A stretch of DNA of 64,000 nt from assembly GCA_021234155.1 (NCBI GenBank), contig JAJEKV010000050.1:875658-939657 (forward strand). The letters run 5' to 3'. Shown here piece after piece: positions 42,955-55,340 of the stretch. Made by a program: the position numbers and the translations under genes. Below the pieces are notes generated by a model. The model was given only the letters and a program-made list of their open reading frames with translations. It made no database searches and was not told the origin of the DNA. Positions within the stretch are counted from its first letter, which is position 1; every line of letters starts with the position of its first letter. This DNA comes from Isoetes taiwanensis (lineage: Eukaryota > Streptophyta > Lycopodiopsida > Isoetales > Isoetaceae).

Positions 42955-45200
42955 CCAACTCGCGGCAAAGTAGATTTTTGTACCAAGTCAAAAAGGATCT
43001 CAGTTATGGGCTTGCGAAATTAAACTAAATGTGTCTAAGTTGGACAACTGTAAAAGCCACGCTTTTGGCCGCCGCAACCATTTGTTATATAGCACGAAAG
43101 ACCTCGCTTCTTCCTTCAGTTCTATAATTAAGTTGTTCTATGATTTGGGAGTTCTTGCCACGCGGCATCCGTTTATACCAACGCTTCATTTTGCATTCCG
43201 TCTTCTCGGTCTCGGATTTTCTCGGCTTTGGATTTTCCATTACTCTTGCTATTAGTGATGCATTCTCTTTCTCAGTTTCCAAAATGGTTTCTTGCATCAA
43301 ATTGTTGATCTACCCCGATCGTGAGATTAAGGAGCATAATGTAATGGAATTTGTTTCCTTGCATTGGTATTTGGAATTAATGTTAATGCTATACAAACCA
43401 TACCACTTTATCGTAAAAGTGGTTTTTAATAGAACAACAGAGGGACTGCGGCAGGACAAAAACAACAGAAAGACAACAGAGATAGCGAAAACCAAGAATC
43501 GTGAAGAATCTAGACCAACATGGTTGGATGCATGCCACTAATTTGAGAAGGCAATTTCTAATGCAGGATTCCACTTTGCTAAGTGATTAATGGTTATGAT
43601 ACTTAAGAAAAAAAAAATTTAACGAAGGGAAATTTAGTTGAAGGTGGGCATCATTTAAAATATCCTCAGGTAAAAATTTAATGACTTTTAAAGCACAATA
43701 GAAGCGCCAGAACTACCGATGCCGTGGCCAGCAGTATTTTGCTCCAACCTTCTTGCGGCATCGCCATAGCCAGTTCCAGCAGCGCACTGACGCCAAATCT
43801 ACACTCAGACATCTTATATCTGTCTTTTTTTGCATAGAAAAATGCCAAGCTTCAGCTCGTGCGCTATGGAAGTAGTTTTTCCCTGGCTATGGGTTCGTTG
43901 GCTATCAGACGCAGTTGTAGATTCGAAGCCATATGATTCCACAGAAGATACTACAATTAGTTTATATTAGATTCGGCAAAAGGTAAGTGTCCGAGGAATT
44001 ATTCGATTCTTCTATGTCGTTTAATCCAGACCCTCTAGGTATCAGGTATCGTTTCAAGATATCTTTGATGCGGCATGCAAGCACAGAGGTTTCTATTTAC
44101 CTCCTCTGGTTCTATTGATGGTAGAGGTTTTTATTGGCATATGCAGAAGATCAGAATGTAGATAACAGGCCCAAATGCATCTCTGGGTCCTTTAGCTAAG
44201 ATTAGAAAAGCAAAAAATGGCAATACCATTGGTTACCACAGGCATCGCATCGCTTCATTATCTCCGCGTTAAGATTTTTGAGGAAGAAATGAGCCGGATG
44301 CGGCTTCCAAAAATTTTCACAGTATGTCCTTTGATCACGAAGAAGCTCCGGATCAAGTTACGGGTCTAGCTTGCCCCACGAGTTCATTCTTTCGCATTTC
44401 ACTTCTTTGTCCGGAGGCCGAGGCCCAGCGGTCAAGAATGGATGCAATGAAATCGATTTTTTATATGGGGTTTTGTATCTTGGCCCGGGAGTTTTGTATC
44501 GAGGGGCAAACAAATCGGGCTATGGCGGACGTCGAATAATAGCGCATAATAAATGCAAAGTGTATTAATGGCCACAATAAATGCATATGCATATAAATGC
44601 TTTCGAAGGTTTTAATGTGAATGGTTGATTTTATTTTTGACATAAGGTTGCAATAATGATTAAATTCCTTTTTTTTTTTTAAAACCAATGGATTTTTGAG
44701 ATCTGAGCTTCATCGAGCCATCGATAAATGGCTAGAGATGGACCAACATTAATACCTTCGTAGCATAGCGTGCGTGGCATGGACATTAAGTAGCACAAAT
44801 TTTAATGTCACCTACCTATTTGATGTAGGTTTTAATCGTGGTTGTTGGTGCGTGAAACCGGCGGTCTACAACAAAGCCCTTTTATTGTTTCGAGGCGTAG
44901 AATTTGATCGCTTTGGTTCGACCGGATCTATATCTGCTTCTAAGCTTTCCAAATTTGCCTCATTTTTTTCCCGCATTTCTTAGCTTTCTGCTTGGTTTCT
45001 TCATGCGATCTTTTGCCTGCCATAACCCATTTTGCTAACATCCCGACTCAAATCACCTGCGGATTCTAAGGGCCAGGTTTAGATTTCTGAGCTGAATAGG
45101 CAGTCGGCAAGTCTAAATCTTAAATTTTCCACATCTTTTTCTACTTTGCTGCTGATGTGCATCCCTTTGAATATTTAAGTGGTTCGTTCAGCCTTTTCAT
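42955..45200. other. no recognised gene
   Basis: Several short open frames occur (43031-43541, 44324-44568, 44774-44983), none with an identifiable domain or supporting context. The sequence is otherwise unremarkable. Confidence 0.5.
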
Positions 45201-45329
45201 CTTCTTAAGTACGGGCTGCTTTGTTTTGGCCAAATCTTGGATGTTTCAAAGAAAGAAAAAATAGATGGCACTCTATCGGTTTGGATCACGCCAGTTGTGG
45301 ATGCGATCTTGAGAAAATGCCTGGGAGCA

Positions 45330-47110
45330 CAAAGGTGGGCATGAAGGAAACAGGGCTTTCAGATCCTGGCAGTGGCATGGCGTGTAAATCTTTTGCAATA
45401 AATCAGTCCATCGGCTTCATTTAATGCCTAAAGGTCGACGTCACAAAATCTTATGTAATAAATGAGGTGTTCACGTCATGAAATCCTCCCTAATAAATAA
45501 GCATGTATGCGATTTTTGAGCGGAGAAAACGTGTGAGAACAAAAAATGATTATATAGGTGTCATGATTGTCTGCCATAAATGCCCGCAATGAATGAGTCT
45601 ACACACGTGTCATGTTGTGATAATTTTCAAGGCGTATAAATCTTCTGCAATAAATCAGTCTATCGGCTTCATTTAATGCCTAAATGTCGATGTCACAAAA
45701 TCTTAGTCGATCACCAAGCAGGCTTTCGGATCTGGCGATGGCATGGCGTGTAAATCTTTTGCAATAAATCAGTCCATCGGCTTCATTTAATGCCTAAAGG
45801 TCGACGTCACAAAATCTTATGTAATAAATGAGGTGTCTACGTCATGAAATCCTCCCTAATAAATAAGCATGTATGCGATTTTGAACGGGAGAAAACGTGT
45901 GAGAACAAAAAAATGATTATATAGGTGTGTCATGATTATGCGCCATAAATATAATGAATGAGTCTACACCGCGTGTCATGTTGTGATAATTTTCAAGGCG
46001 TATAAATCTTCTGCAATAAATCAGTCTATCGGCTTCATTTAATGCCTAAATGTCGATGTCACAAAATCTTTAGTCGATCTGAAACAGGGCTTTCAGATCC
46101 TGGCAGTGGCATGGCGTGTAAATCTTTAGCAATAAATCAGTCCATCAGCTTCATTTAATGCCTAAAGGTCGACGTCACAAAATCTTATGTAATAAATGAG
46201 GTGTCTACGTCATGAAATCCTCCCTAATAAATAAGCATGTATGCGATTTTGAACGGGAGAAAACGTGTGAGAACAAAAAAATGATTATATAGGTGTCATG
46301 ATTGTCTGCCATAAATGCCCGCAATGAATGAGTCTACACACGTGTCATGTTGTGATAATTTTCAAGGCGTATAAATCTTCTGCAATAAATCAGTCTATCG
46401 GCTTCATTTAATGCCTAAATGTCGATGTCACAAAATCTTCTGTAATAAATGAGATGTCGACGTCACGCAATCCTCCCTAATAAATAAGCATGTATACGTG
46501 TCCAAGTAATGTGTGAGAACAAAAAAAATGATTATATAGGTGTCATGATTGTCCGCCATAAATGCCCGCAATAAATGAGTCCACAATCTTCTGTAATAAA
46601 TGAGATGTCGGCGTCATAATCGCCCTAATAAATAACCATGTATACATGTGTCTCGTCCAAATAGCGATGTGAGAACAAAAAATGATTATATAGGTGTCAT
46701 GATTGTCGCCATAAATGCGCAATAAATGAGTCCACAATCTTCTGTAATAAATGAGATGTCGACGTCACACAATCCTCCCTAATAAATAAGCATGTATACA
46801 TGTCTCGTCCACGTAATGTGTGAGAACAAAAAAAAAATGATTATATAGGTGTCATGATTGTCTGCCATAAATGCCCGCAATAAATGAGTCCACACATGTG
46901 TCATGTTGTGGTAATTTTGAAGGAAGAAAATAGGTGAGAACAAAAATTGGACTGGTCTCAGGGCTTGATGCCCGCCATAAATGCCATAAATGCACCATGC
47001 CATATGCTCATAATTAGATGCCCGCCATAAATGCCATAAATGCCATGAAATCTGCTATAAATGCTATGACATCAACGTGTCATGCGATCGTAATTTTGAA
47101 GGAACAAATT
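45330..47110. repeat. higher-order tandem array, about 366-bp then 151-bp period
   Basis: GGCGTGTAAATCTTT.GCAATA starts at about 45379, 45745 and 46113 (spacing 366-368). A related half-unit, GTATAAATCTTCTGCAATAA, starts at about 45634, 46001 and 46369. From 46437 the unit shortens: CTTCTGTAATAAATGAGATG at 46437, 46588 and 46739 (151-bp spacing). All share AATAAATGAG, GACGTCAC, ATGATTATATAGGTGTCATG and CATAAATGC. It decays into GCCATAAATGCC runs by 47050. Confidence 0.88.
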
Positions 47111-47179
47111 AGGTGCGAACAAAAATTGGATACTGCTTTATATAGGAAGGAAAAAAAACATAGCTTATAATACCATAGC

Positions 47180-47640
47180 ATTATAAAGCCCTATGCAAGT
47201 AATTAAAGTTCTTTGATGTGCCTCTCTTTTTCATTCTCCCACTCTTTGTAGATGGATAACCAATCTACATCCTTCATCTCTTTAGGAGCATTTAGTGACA
47301 TGAACGTCAACATGCTTAAGTTTTTGAAGTTCAACCTGCTTCTATTCTCATCCTTGATGTTGTTCATCTTAGAAACTCTCTTTCACATTCCACTATAGAT
47401 GCAGGAATTACCAAAGTCATTTGCCACAACTTCTTCATTTCAGGATGTTTGACTAAAATCCATTTGAAAACCACTTTGCATCCATGCCTCATGTGAAGAT
47501 TTTCTTGGACAATGGCTGCCCAACCTTATAGTAAAATCTATATACTCAAGCCTACATTTCTTGGCATTTATCTCTTCATAGAACTTAGCAATGAGTACCT
47601 CAATCCATAATGACTGTGCTTGGCCTGTTCGGCGTGCTCA
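47180..47640 (-). pseudogene. hAT-like transposase C-terminus remnant
   Basis: The minus strand reads VKHPEMKKLWQMTLVIPASI then VECERGF-like (near 47400). After a shift comes MNNIKDENRSRLNFKNLSML with FMSLNAPKEMKDVDWL (47350-47260). This matches the C-terminal dimerisation region of hAT transposases and zinc-finger-862-like proteins: '.P.SsaecER.FS.lN.IKt..RnrL....l..lm.isln.p'. Upstream pieces near 47600 (EEINAKKCRLEYID) fit less clearly. A stop and shifts make it non-functional. Confidence 0.6.
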
Positions 47641-49513
47641 GAATTAATAACGGGGACAACTAGATATGTCTAGATTATTCAATGTTATCTCTGATTGCTC
47701 CCTATCTCTGATTGCTGATTTGTGAACATTTGTTACCTGTTAGAATTGGTGCAAAAGAAATATGGTGACCTTCTCTAGTCTTTCGACCGTCTAAACAATT
47801 TCGAATTTGATGCATTCTTGTGTTAGTTTCTTTGTTAGTTGGTTGCATCTTTCACAAGTACACACAAATGAAATCAGGTCAGGAAGTCAAAATCAGGAAG
47901 TTATAAGAATAAGGATCGAATCAAAATCAGGGGGTCTACTGACCATGGCATCGCTTCAAATTCTTCCACTTCGACTCTTTCAGTTTGATCCAAAAGCTTG
48001 AAAATCTGAGGTTACAGTCGAAATCAGGAAAACTAGAATGATCTACCATCCAACAATTAATCGAAATTAGGGAACATTGTCTTCTCTATTTCTTCTGTTT
48101 TTACTTTTGTGATTTTTCCTCTCCAGGCTCCCGCCCATTGTCCATCGTCCGTCGCCTTTTCCCACCAGATCGCCCACTTGCATTAATGATATACGATTTT
48201 GGCTAATTTGCTTGCTTGGATTTTTGGGATAACCTAAAATTCTTTGGATTTTATTATTATACAGGTATATAGTGTACTGTATACTGTATGATTAATAATA
48301 GAATAATAAAAAACAAAATATTACAAAAAATTAAATAACGAAAAAAAAGGCCTTAAGAAAATTTTAAGGGTTTTTTGAAATCTTACCCTTATCTATAATG
48401 GTATATTTATTTTTGCTCTTTCCACGGTAAAGGGCACTTTTTTTCTTTACCCTTGTAAATAATGTCTTTAAAAAAACTTCCCTTATTTGGAAGGGTCACG
48501 GGGCATTTTAAGGGTGGGCAACGTTGCAAAGTTAATCACTACGGCAACCCATCTTCCATAGTGCGGTGGAAAAGCAGACATGCTTGGACACTTGTTAACC
48601 TGTAATCTTCAAATTTTTATGCAAGTTATTTCCGAATTTTTTTTCCCCCGGACAGACTTAGAAATGTGTCAGTTAAATAAGAAGGAATATAAAAGTATGT
48701 TTCCAAGGCACCTTGCCTATAGCAAATATATAGTTTAGATATATGGTAGATTAAAAACTACCAACGTTATCTAAATATATTATGGCAGACTAAAAACACT
48801 AAGAAGAGTGAAGCCAGTTAGTTGGTCGTATTAACATTTAATGTCCCATTGGCAGCAACCTTTAAGGTATACAAGAATTTATCACAGGGCCTATTATGTG
48901 CTTTTTAGTTACATTTAGAAGAAGAGAAGCTACATCATATTATGATGACCATAAGAAAGAAACATGGAAATACACAACATAGAATCACTTACATTTTTCA
49001 ATACGCAGTCGCACGACAATTTCTTTTATGTTTATATGTCTAATGTAATTCCGTTTGATATGCTATACTTATGTTTAATATGCTATTTAATTTGTGCTTC
49101 TAATCACGAATTAGAATAGGTTATTGTCATCTATTGAGAAATACTTAGTTGTCATAGATAGATGTGGATGTTGATGCTAGATATCAATGAGGACTCAGAC
49201 TTGCTCGACATGTGTACATATCATGTCTTTTCCCTGGGGATTATATTTTTGGTAGTGGAACAATGATCGTACATGGAATTCATGAGCAACATGGTTCTGA
49301 ACAGAGACATGCATAATTGTAAACCTCACAAAGTTTGTTAATTTTGTTGGAGTAATGCACGAGTTCATGTCGATTGGCAATATAGAACTGATGCCATTTA
49401 TATTATCTTCTTACTAACATATCATATCATAATATTGTTTAGGGTCTGGGTTCGGGATCACCTGCAAGGAAGCCCTCTATGAGGACCCTTGGATCAAGCA
49501 GGCTAATCCTAGT
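47641..49513. other. non-coding
   Basis: I see no gene. The sequence is AT-rich with several A or T runs and no clear repeat. Confidence 0.5.
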
Positions 49514-50014
49514 TGAGTGTCACGCGAGGCTTTGCAAAGATCAAAAAAGAAAGAAGGAAACAAACAGAAATTCAAAGAGACAATATGCCAAGATAAGACT
49601 CCTTGAATATCAATAAGAGTACAGGAACTCTCCTCGAGCAAGAGAAATGAAACGAGACAATACTGGATCTCATCTAAGAACTCAAGATCTATCTCTACTA
49701 ATATATATAGTACAATGGCCTTTGTCCAAAAATAGATAGATGGCAGATCTCGGCCACCAACTCCTGGATCATGTGCATGATTTCAGGGAATCTGGCAGTG
49801 CCTTCATTAGTGCCTGGAATCCCGCTAAGTTAAAGCCGAACTCCTGGGAGGCCGTCATTTGTCTTGCCTGGCTCTCTTCTTTGACGGGGGCATGGACTTC
49901 TGCGTGGTCTTTGGCAAGGGCATGGGTCTGCTACCTGACATTTGACCTGGTCCCTCGGCTCTGCCCTGCGTAGAATTTAGGAATAGTCATGTGCCTGGCT
50001 GCACAGGACTAACA
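49514..50014 (-). repeat. LTR of a copia-like element, about 500 bp
   Basis: On minus, TGTTAGTCCTGTGCAGCC begins at 50014, directly preceded by a polypurine tract. A CTATATATATTAG promoter-like block lies at 49698-49710. The far end is placed tentatively at CGTGACACTCA (49514). TGTTAG starts are typical of copia LTRs. Confidence 0.6.
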
Positions 50015-50027
50015 CTCCCCCCCCACT
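50015..50027 (-). other. polypurine tract (AGTGGGGGGGGAG)
   Basis: A nearly pure G/A run on minus immediately before the LTR start, as expected for second-strand priming. Confidence 0.65.
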
Positions 50028-50199
50028 AAAGAACACTCGGAGGAGAGAAAAGCAGGAACAGACTCTGAAGGAAGGAAACTAGGAACCTTGTCAAAATCAT
50101 CCTGTCTGATATACTGGCATTCAATGAGGAGGCAAGTCTGAAGTCCAAAAGCACCAGCACTGGCATTTGGATTACAGTAGTAGATAGGTCATTTCAAGC

Positions 50200-51477
50200 A
50201 ATGGAACATTGAAGAAGACACTTCAAGGCTGCACAGAATCGTGCTTGACGATGAACGGACAGGTCAAGAGACGTAGCAGCATGCTCCAAGAATTGGGTGA
50301 GGCCATAGACAGCCTGAGTGGGATTCTGCCAACCACGTTCATTCGGAATGTAGATCCAATTCCTAGTTTGATCCAAAGTTTCTCCTTCCTGCCATACAGA
50401 GCGACGCACAAAGTGGGGATCCCACCGAAGATCTGTAGCAGTCGGAGTCCAATCAGCATGACCAGCCAGAGCATTGGTCCAAAAGGAGGAGCGCCAATCA
50501 GAAGTGAGGAATTAACGGCGTGGAGGGGCTCCTAATGACGCATACAGAGTGTTGTGCTGAGGAGGAGGTTGCATCATCGGCTGCTGACGGAATTCTTGAA
50601 GGAGGCCAGCATCCAGAGTTTGACACCAACATTCCCAATCAGAACATGAAAGGAGAGTGTTGACAGGGGAGGAACCCATTCAGTGGGAATGGTCTCACTA
50701 TCAAGATAAGCACGAAAGCTGTTAAAACTACCAAGGTGCTGTAAATATATCTGTGCAAACTATATCCCCATTTCTTCGTGCAAGATCTTACGGACTTGCT
50801 GCAATGTTTCTGCAATCTAGAGGGGCAAATGATGAGCAAGCTCGACCATGTACTCCACCTTGAAAGCATTGACCCATGACTAATCATGAAGATAATTGTT
50901 CTCAGGCTGTAATACCCATTGGGCATCGGGATCACCTTGAAAAGCACGATGTGGACCGTCAGGCGTGTGAAGATAAAGGGTCGTGAGTGGAAACCTGCAA
51001 CTGAAGACTAGCAATTTTTGTATCATCCACCAGCTTTTGTTTCTGAGCCTCTGTGAGCTGGGTTTGCAAGGCCATGACCTGTGTCTGTACTGCTGCAAGC
51101 TGGCCTTCTAAAGCAAAAATGTGAATCTCACCTTGTGTGGTGGCATGTTGTTGATGAGTGTATTCATTTTGCAATCCCGTGTAAAGAGCCTGAGTGTCAA
51201 CAAGAATCTTGTCTTTTTCATTGATCTGAGCCAGAAGTTCTGTGATAGTGGCCTGAAGTTGAGCTTGTTGTTCTTCCAGTGTGGCGCGTGTCGCCTGCTC
51301 ATTCTTGAGAGCCTCATGGGTTTCTAGCGAAGCTCCGTGTTTACTCTGAAGGCTGTCTTCCAGGATTTGAATTTGAGTGTTTGCAACATGAAGATCACGG
51401 TGCAAGACATCCGTAGAATCCATGTATTCCTTGACCCCATTCATTAGATGTTCTTGGGATTCTTGAAGTTTGATCAT
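50200..51477 (-). pseudogene. coiled-coil gag-like retroelement remnant
   Basis: The minus-strand frame from 51477 to 50959 is a long Gln/Glu/Leu/Ala-rich coiled coil (LEEQQAQLQATITELLAQIN, LQTQLTEAQKQKLVDDTKIA). After frame breaks it continues with ETLQQVRKILHEEMGI (near 50790) and ETLDQTRNWIYIPNERGW (near 50370). The direction and the downstream polypurine tract and LTR suggest a gag-like protein of an internally deleted element. I see no zinc knuckle, protease or polymerase, so the assignment is contextual. The upstream side is cut at about 51490 by LINE copy 3. Confidence 0.4.
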
Positions 51478-51489
51478 ACATCCAGCGAC

Positions 51490-53350
51490 AATATGTTCAT
51501 ATTGATACAGTGCTCATCAAGTGGGTGAAGGAACAAGGGGTTGAAGAGGCAAAGGTGGCAGTTGAACTAACTAGTATGCACTTCTTCATAGGCAGATGGG
51601 TATGCATATAGCGTTGCAGGCCTCGTTTCAATGCAGGGTTTATGCAGTGTTGATAATATGTTCTCTTGACTTGTTCAAGGCCGCTGGCATCCCAAAGCTT
51701 GCTGAAGAAGCATGCATCAAGGTACTGCCTCCAGCTATGGCGATTTGCTTTTGTTTGCCCTGTATACGTCTGTGCTCCTGCACATTCCATCTGGCTAGCC
51801 ATGAAACTCTTCTTTCCCTCCAGTTGGTCTTGAGGTGCCGCGGCTCCATTGCTACAGTGTAAGCCGAGTTAACGAGCATCGTCCATATTGACCACCTTTT
51901 GAAAGTAGATGACGTGTCGATCAATGGCTGCCTTCTGAAGAGGCAAGAAACCCGTGTCTTGCAACATGATTTAATATGGAACTGTGGGCTTCACTCCCAG
52001 TGCCCATGGGCTTTTTGTACTTGCTTCAAGTCATTCCAGGTAGTAAGGAGTACTAATGGGTACCAAAGTTCGATCCCATATAGGAGGATGGTCTTGGGAC
52101 TGATGGCTCAATCATACATCTCCACTCTGTGGCATTTGTTTTGCATTTCATACAGTGCCTTCTATCCCGATGTCGCTCTACTGGATGGAAGTGTCCCAAC
52201 AGATTGTAGAAGGAAACTCCACACCTAAATACTTATAGGTGGGCATCACTTCCACATTGTGTCCCCAATAACTGAAGGAGGAGGCCTTAGCTGATGCGAG
52301 GATGATATGAGGACCACTTTAATTTTGGCCAAGTTGACGCGCATATCAGTGGCCTGACAGAATGTGTCCAAGGCATCGAGATGACACTGCATGTCCTCCA
52401 AAGTGTGAGCTAGGAGGTCCACATCATTAGCATATATTAGCTATCTGATGATCTGGTGCAGAAGTTGAGCTCAATTGCCCCATTGTCAAGTCAGCTCTAC
52501 AACTTATCAATGTAGAGTTCAAACAGTGTTGGAGAGAGGGGACATCCCTCGCGAACCTCGATACTGCGATCAAATGGTTGGTTAGCCAGCTGCAATTGGT
52601 CTGAGCATGTCTCATATAGCCTATACACTACATTCTGTAGCTCCTTAGAACTCTAATTGTCGCAAACTTGCTCACAGCTTTTCCCGAGACACAGTATCAA
52701 AAGTCATTGAAAAAGTCAACGAAGCAACAATACAGGTCCTGGCGACAGTTCCTGCTATTTTCAACCACAGTTCGGGGCATGAAGATGTGGTTAATGGTTG
52801 AATGTTGGGGCCTGAATTCTGCCTGCGTGAGGGCTTGTTCTACTGCCTATAACCAGTCTGTCAACTGTCGCTTTAGAACCCCAGCCAACGGTTTTACAAA
52901 CGCCAAACTGATCATGATTATCCGGTAATTAGCTGGGTAGTGCATGTCACCTGTCTTTAGATGGGGGTAACTCTGCTAGTGGTCCACTACAGGGAAAAGC
53001 CTGCATGTAATGCCCTGTGGAACAAGGCAGTTATAACTGGTACTATGGATGACCCTGCCCACTTGAGCAACTTTGCCTGCATACCATTCAAGTCTGCCCC
53101 TTTTCCATTGGCTAGATGTTGTACGCCCTAGTCAACATCTGCCTTTGTAATTTCCAGCACCTGTCCATCCTGGGGGGTTATTACTGCTCGTACTGAGGAT
53201 AGCAGAGTTGCTGCAAATATTGGCCCCACTACTCGGGGGTAATGTTCCCTATAGGAGGTGCCTATGGGTTTGAGATATGTCATACGGGGATCTACAATAC
53301 AGGTACTTAAACCCATATCAAAATGATATGATGCTTTAACAATCAACAAC
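51490..53350 (-). mobile_element. LINE copy 3 (no tail)
   Basis: Minus-strand pieces in the family order: QDGQVLEITKADVD (53170), ANGKGADLNGMQAKLLKWAG (53080), GDMHYPANYRIIMISLAFVK (52930), EFRPQHSTINHIFM (52800) and QDLYCCFVDFFNDF (52730). Near the 3' side come RQYLDACFFSKLWDASGLEQ (51725) and YYQHCINPALK. These correspond block by block to the copy at 26.2-28.3 kb. The 3' end with cysteine domain and pentanucleotide tail is missing at about 51490. Numerous frameshifts are present. Confidence 0.82.
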
Positions 53351-53639
53351 TAAACGTGATTATTTTTCATCGTGGTTATTTTTTCATAATGGGTCCCAAT
53401 GGCTAATTTGATATTCCTGGATGTTAATAACCTCGTCTGTCTGTCTGTTTGTCCATCCGTTCGCCCGTCGATCCTTTTTTTTGTCCAGCTATGATTCCTT
53501 ACTGACTGATTTTGGGTATGGTCAATTATGAAACCAATTCAGGTTCCTCCTAGAAATCCCCAAGTTATTATGCTAGACAATCTGATGGGACATCTGACGT
53601 TAGATGGAGGTCTTGGTACGCACATTTAGACGATAAAAT

Positions 53640-53835
53640 TATGGTTCAATTATTATAGAAAAACACAATATTAACATAGATTGTATGTGTGCAATCTTGT
53701 GTCATGCCCTTCCATGCACCCAGTTAGGGAGGGGTTGTGCAAAGGGTGATTTACTTAGTGTCAATGGTGTTTTTGTGTTTGATGCCTACAATCATGTAGA
53801 TATGATAATGGTCGAATTTCTTTTGTAACTTTGCA
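53640..53835 (+). repeat. direct repeat, left copy (partner at 55155-55340)
   Basis: ATTATAGAAAAACACAATAT, then GATTGTATGTGTGCAATCTT, GTGTCATGCCCTTC and GATATGATAATGG.(C/T)GAATTTC all recur 1.5 kb downstream in the same order and strand. The right copy lacks about 10 bp. Confidence 0.85.
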
Positions 53836-54287
53836 AGTCAATAGTCTGACTAAGTTATGCTCTCTTTTATTCGATGTAGCTACAGATAAATCTCTCCAAA
53901 GTCCATCATACGCAAATAGTTTTTTTATTGTTCTATGTGAACAACAAGCTGGCGTGAGAATTGAAATAATACTTTGAACCTTATTGGATACCTTTTGTAA
54001 AATAAGATGCAATCTGCCAAATCATTTCATGTCATGCACAAACGGTCCTCTTCTTTTCCCAACTCCAATATATGTTTGAGATCTTAAAAAGGGGAGTTTC
54101 ATTAACTTGATGTGTACAATGGATCCTTGATCAACCCTGATTTGGTTTCATGATGGCATTGTTGATAATGTTTTATCTTTTACAAGTTATGATCTCTAAG
54201 AATCAAGTGCGAGGTCATTAATCATTAGCTTATGCTCCAAGTCTAAAAATCATGCATCAAAATATGACTTGCTTTCAATATTTATGC

Positions 54288-54420
54288 ATTATTGCCTTGA
54301 AAACCTTTCGAGGCAGGGGTTTTTTAATCCTAGTAGTAATGATTGTACTAGCCCATTGTATGGGTCCCATGACCTATTGGTCTCCGTGGACGTTAAAAAA
54401 TCTATTCTATTCTATTCCTA
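54288..54420 (+). mobile_element. LINE 3' end fragment (copy 4)
   Basis: CCTTGAAAACCTTTCGAGGC through CCATTGTATGGGTCCCATG to TCTATTCTATTC (54401-54418) matches 28435-28561 almost base for base. It is a very short, 5'-truncated insertion, typical of LINE retrotransposition. Confidence 0.9.
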
Positions 54421-55154
54421 CATCTATCATGGAATATTGTACAATCTAATTTTATCAATTATTTGTAAACATTAGTTCTAGGAGCAACAATATATCTATT
54501 GGTGTTGATAATTTCATCATTTTTATAGACAACGGCCTTTTGAAATTATTATCTCCTCTTTCGAAGCTATCTATTCTCAGCTTAATATATTTTCAGGTGT
54601 GCAATGAAGAACACTTTACATTGTTTAGGATTTGTCGATCAAACACAAAATTTATGTACCAATTATTTCAAACAAGACTCTTGTGGACATCTATCTCCTT
54701 ACCTCCTATCATCTCATCCAATGATGATGATACAACTTTTTCCCATTCAGGAAGTGTATCAGATTCCGGTCCATCTTTACAACATTGGAAAGTGGCATTT
54801 GGAACCTATATGTGCACTTGATATTTTGTGCATCTACTTAACTCTTTCTAGAACTGGCATTTTGGCAACAAGACTTGAGTATGTGACATCTTTCAATGGC
54901 ATTTTAAAAACTGAAATTGAATAGGTTTCATAATTTAATACTTTGTTCTTACGTAAATGCAAGGTCTATTTTAGTCCTTCGCACGAATATCCATTCTTCG
55001 TCCACTTCAACATGCAATATACTTATAACACCTTCATTCTCCATTCCATTTATGGACATGATAAACCTACAAGATTATATTTTATATTTTGCCTACAAAC
55101 TCCACGTCATTTACCCATACCACACATTCACGACTATTGCCTGGCATCATTGTT
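54421..55154. other. non-coding between direct repeats
   Basis: Open frames at 54540-54924 carry no recognised domain. Nothing else is seen. Confidence 0.45.
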
Positions 55155-55340
55155 TCCAGTTATTATAGAAAAACATAATATTAACATAGATTGTATGTGT
55201 GCAATCTTGTGTCATGCCCTTCAATGCACCAAATTGTGGTGCAAAGGGTGATTTACCTAGTGTCAACGGTGTTTATGCGTTTGATGCCAACAATCATGTC
55301 GATATGATAATGGTTGAATTTCTTTTATAACTTGAAATGG
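55155..55340 (+). repeat. direct repeat, right copy
   Basis: Partner of 53640-53835, about 90 percent similar by eye. Together they could be LTRs or a segmental duplication; no TG...CA ends or target duplication are evident. Confidence 0.8.

Noticed and set aside
45330-47110. CRISPR-like or regulatory repeat array
   Set aside because: The units are long tandem copies without constant repeats and unique spacers, and the context is plant nuclear DNA.
49694-49720. TCTCTACTAATATATATAGT as a Helitron 5' end
   Set aside because: On minus it is the CTATATATATTAG promoter-like part of the copia-like LTR (49514-50014), a better explanation in context.
49740-49973. 77-codon plus-strand frame
   Set aside because: It lies wholly within the copia-like LTR and shows no domain.
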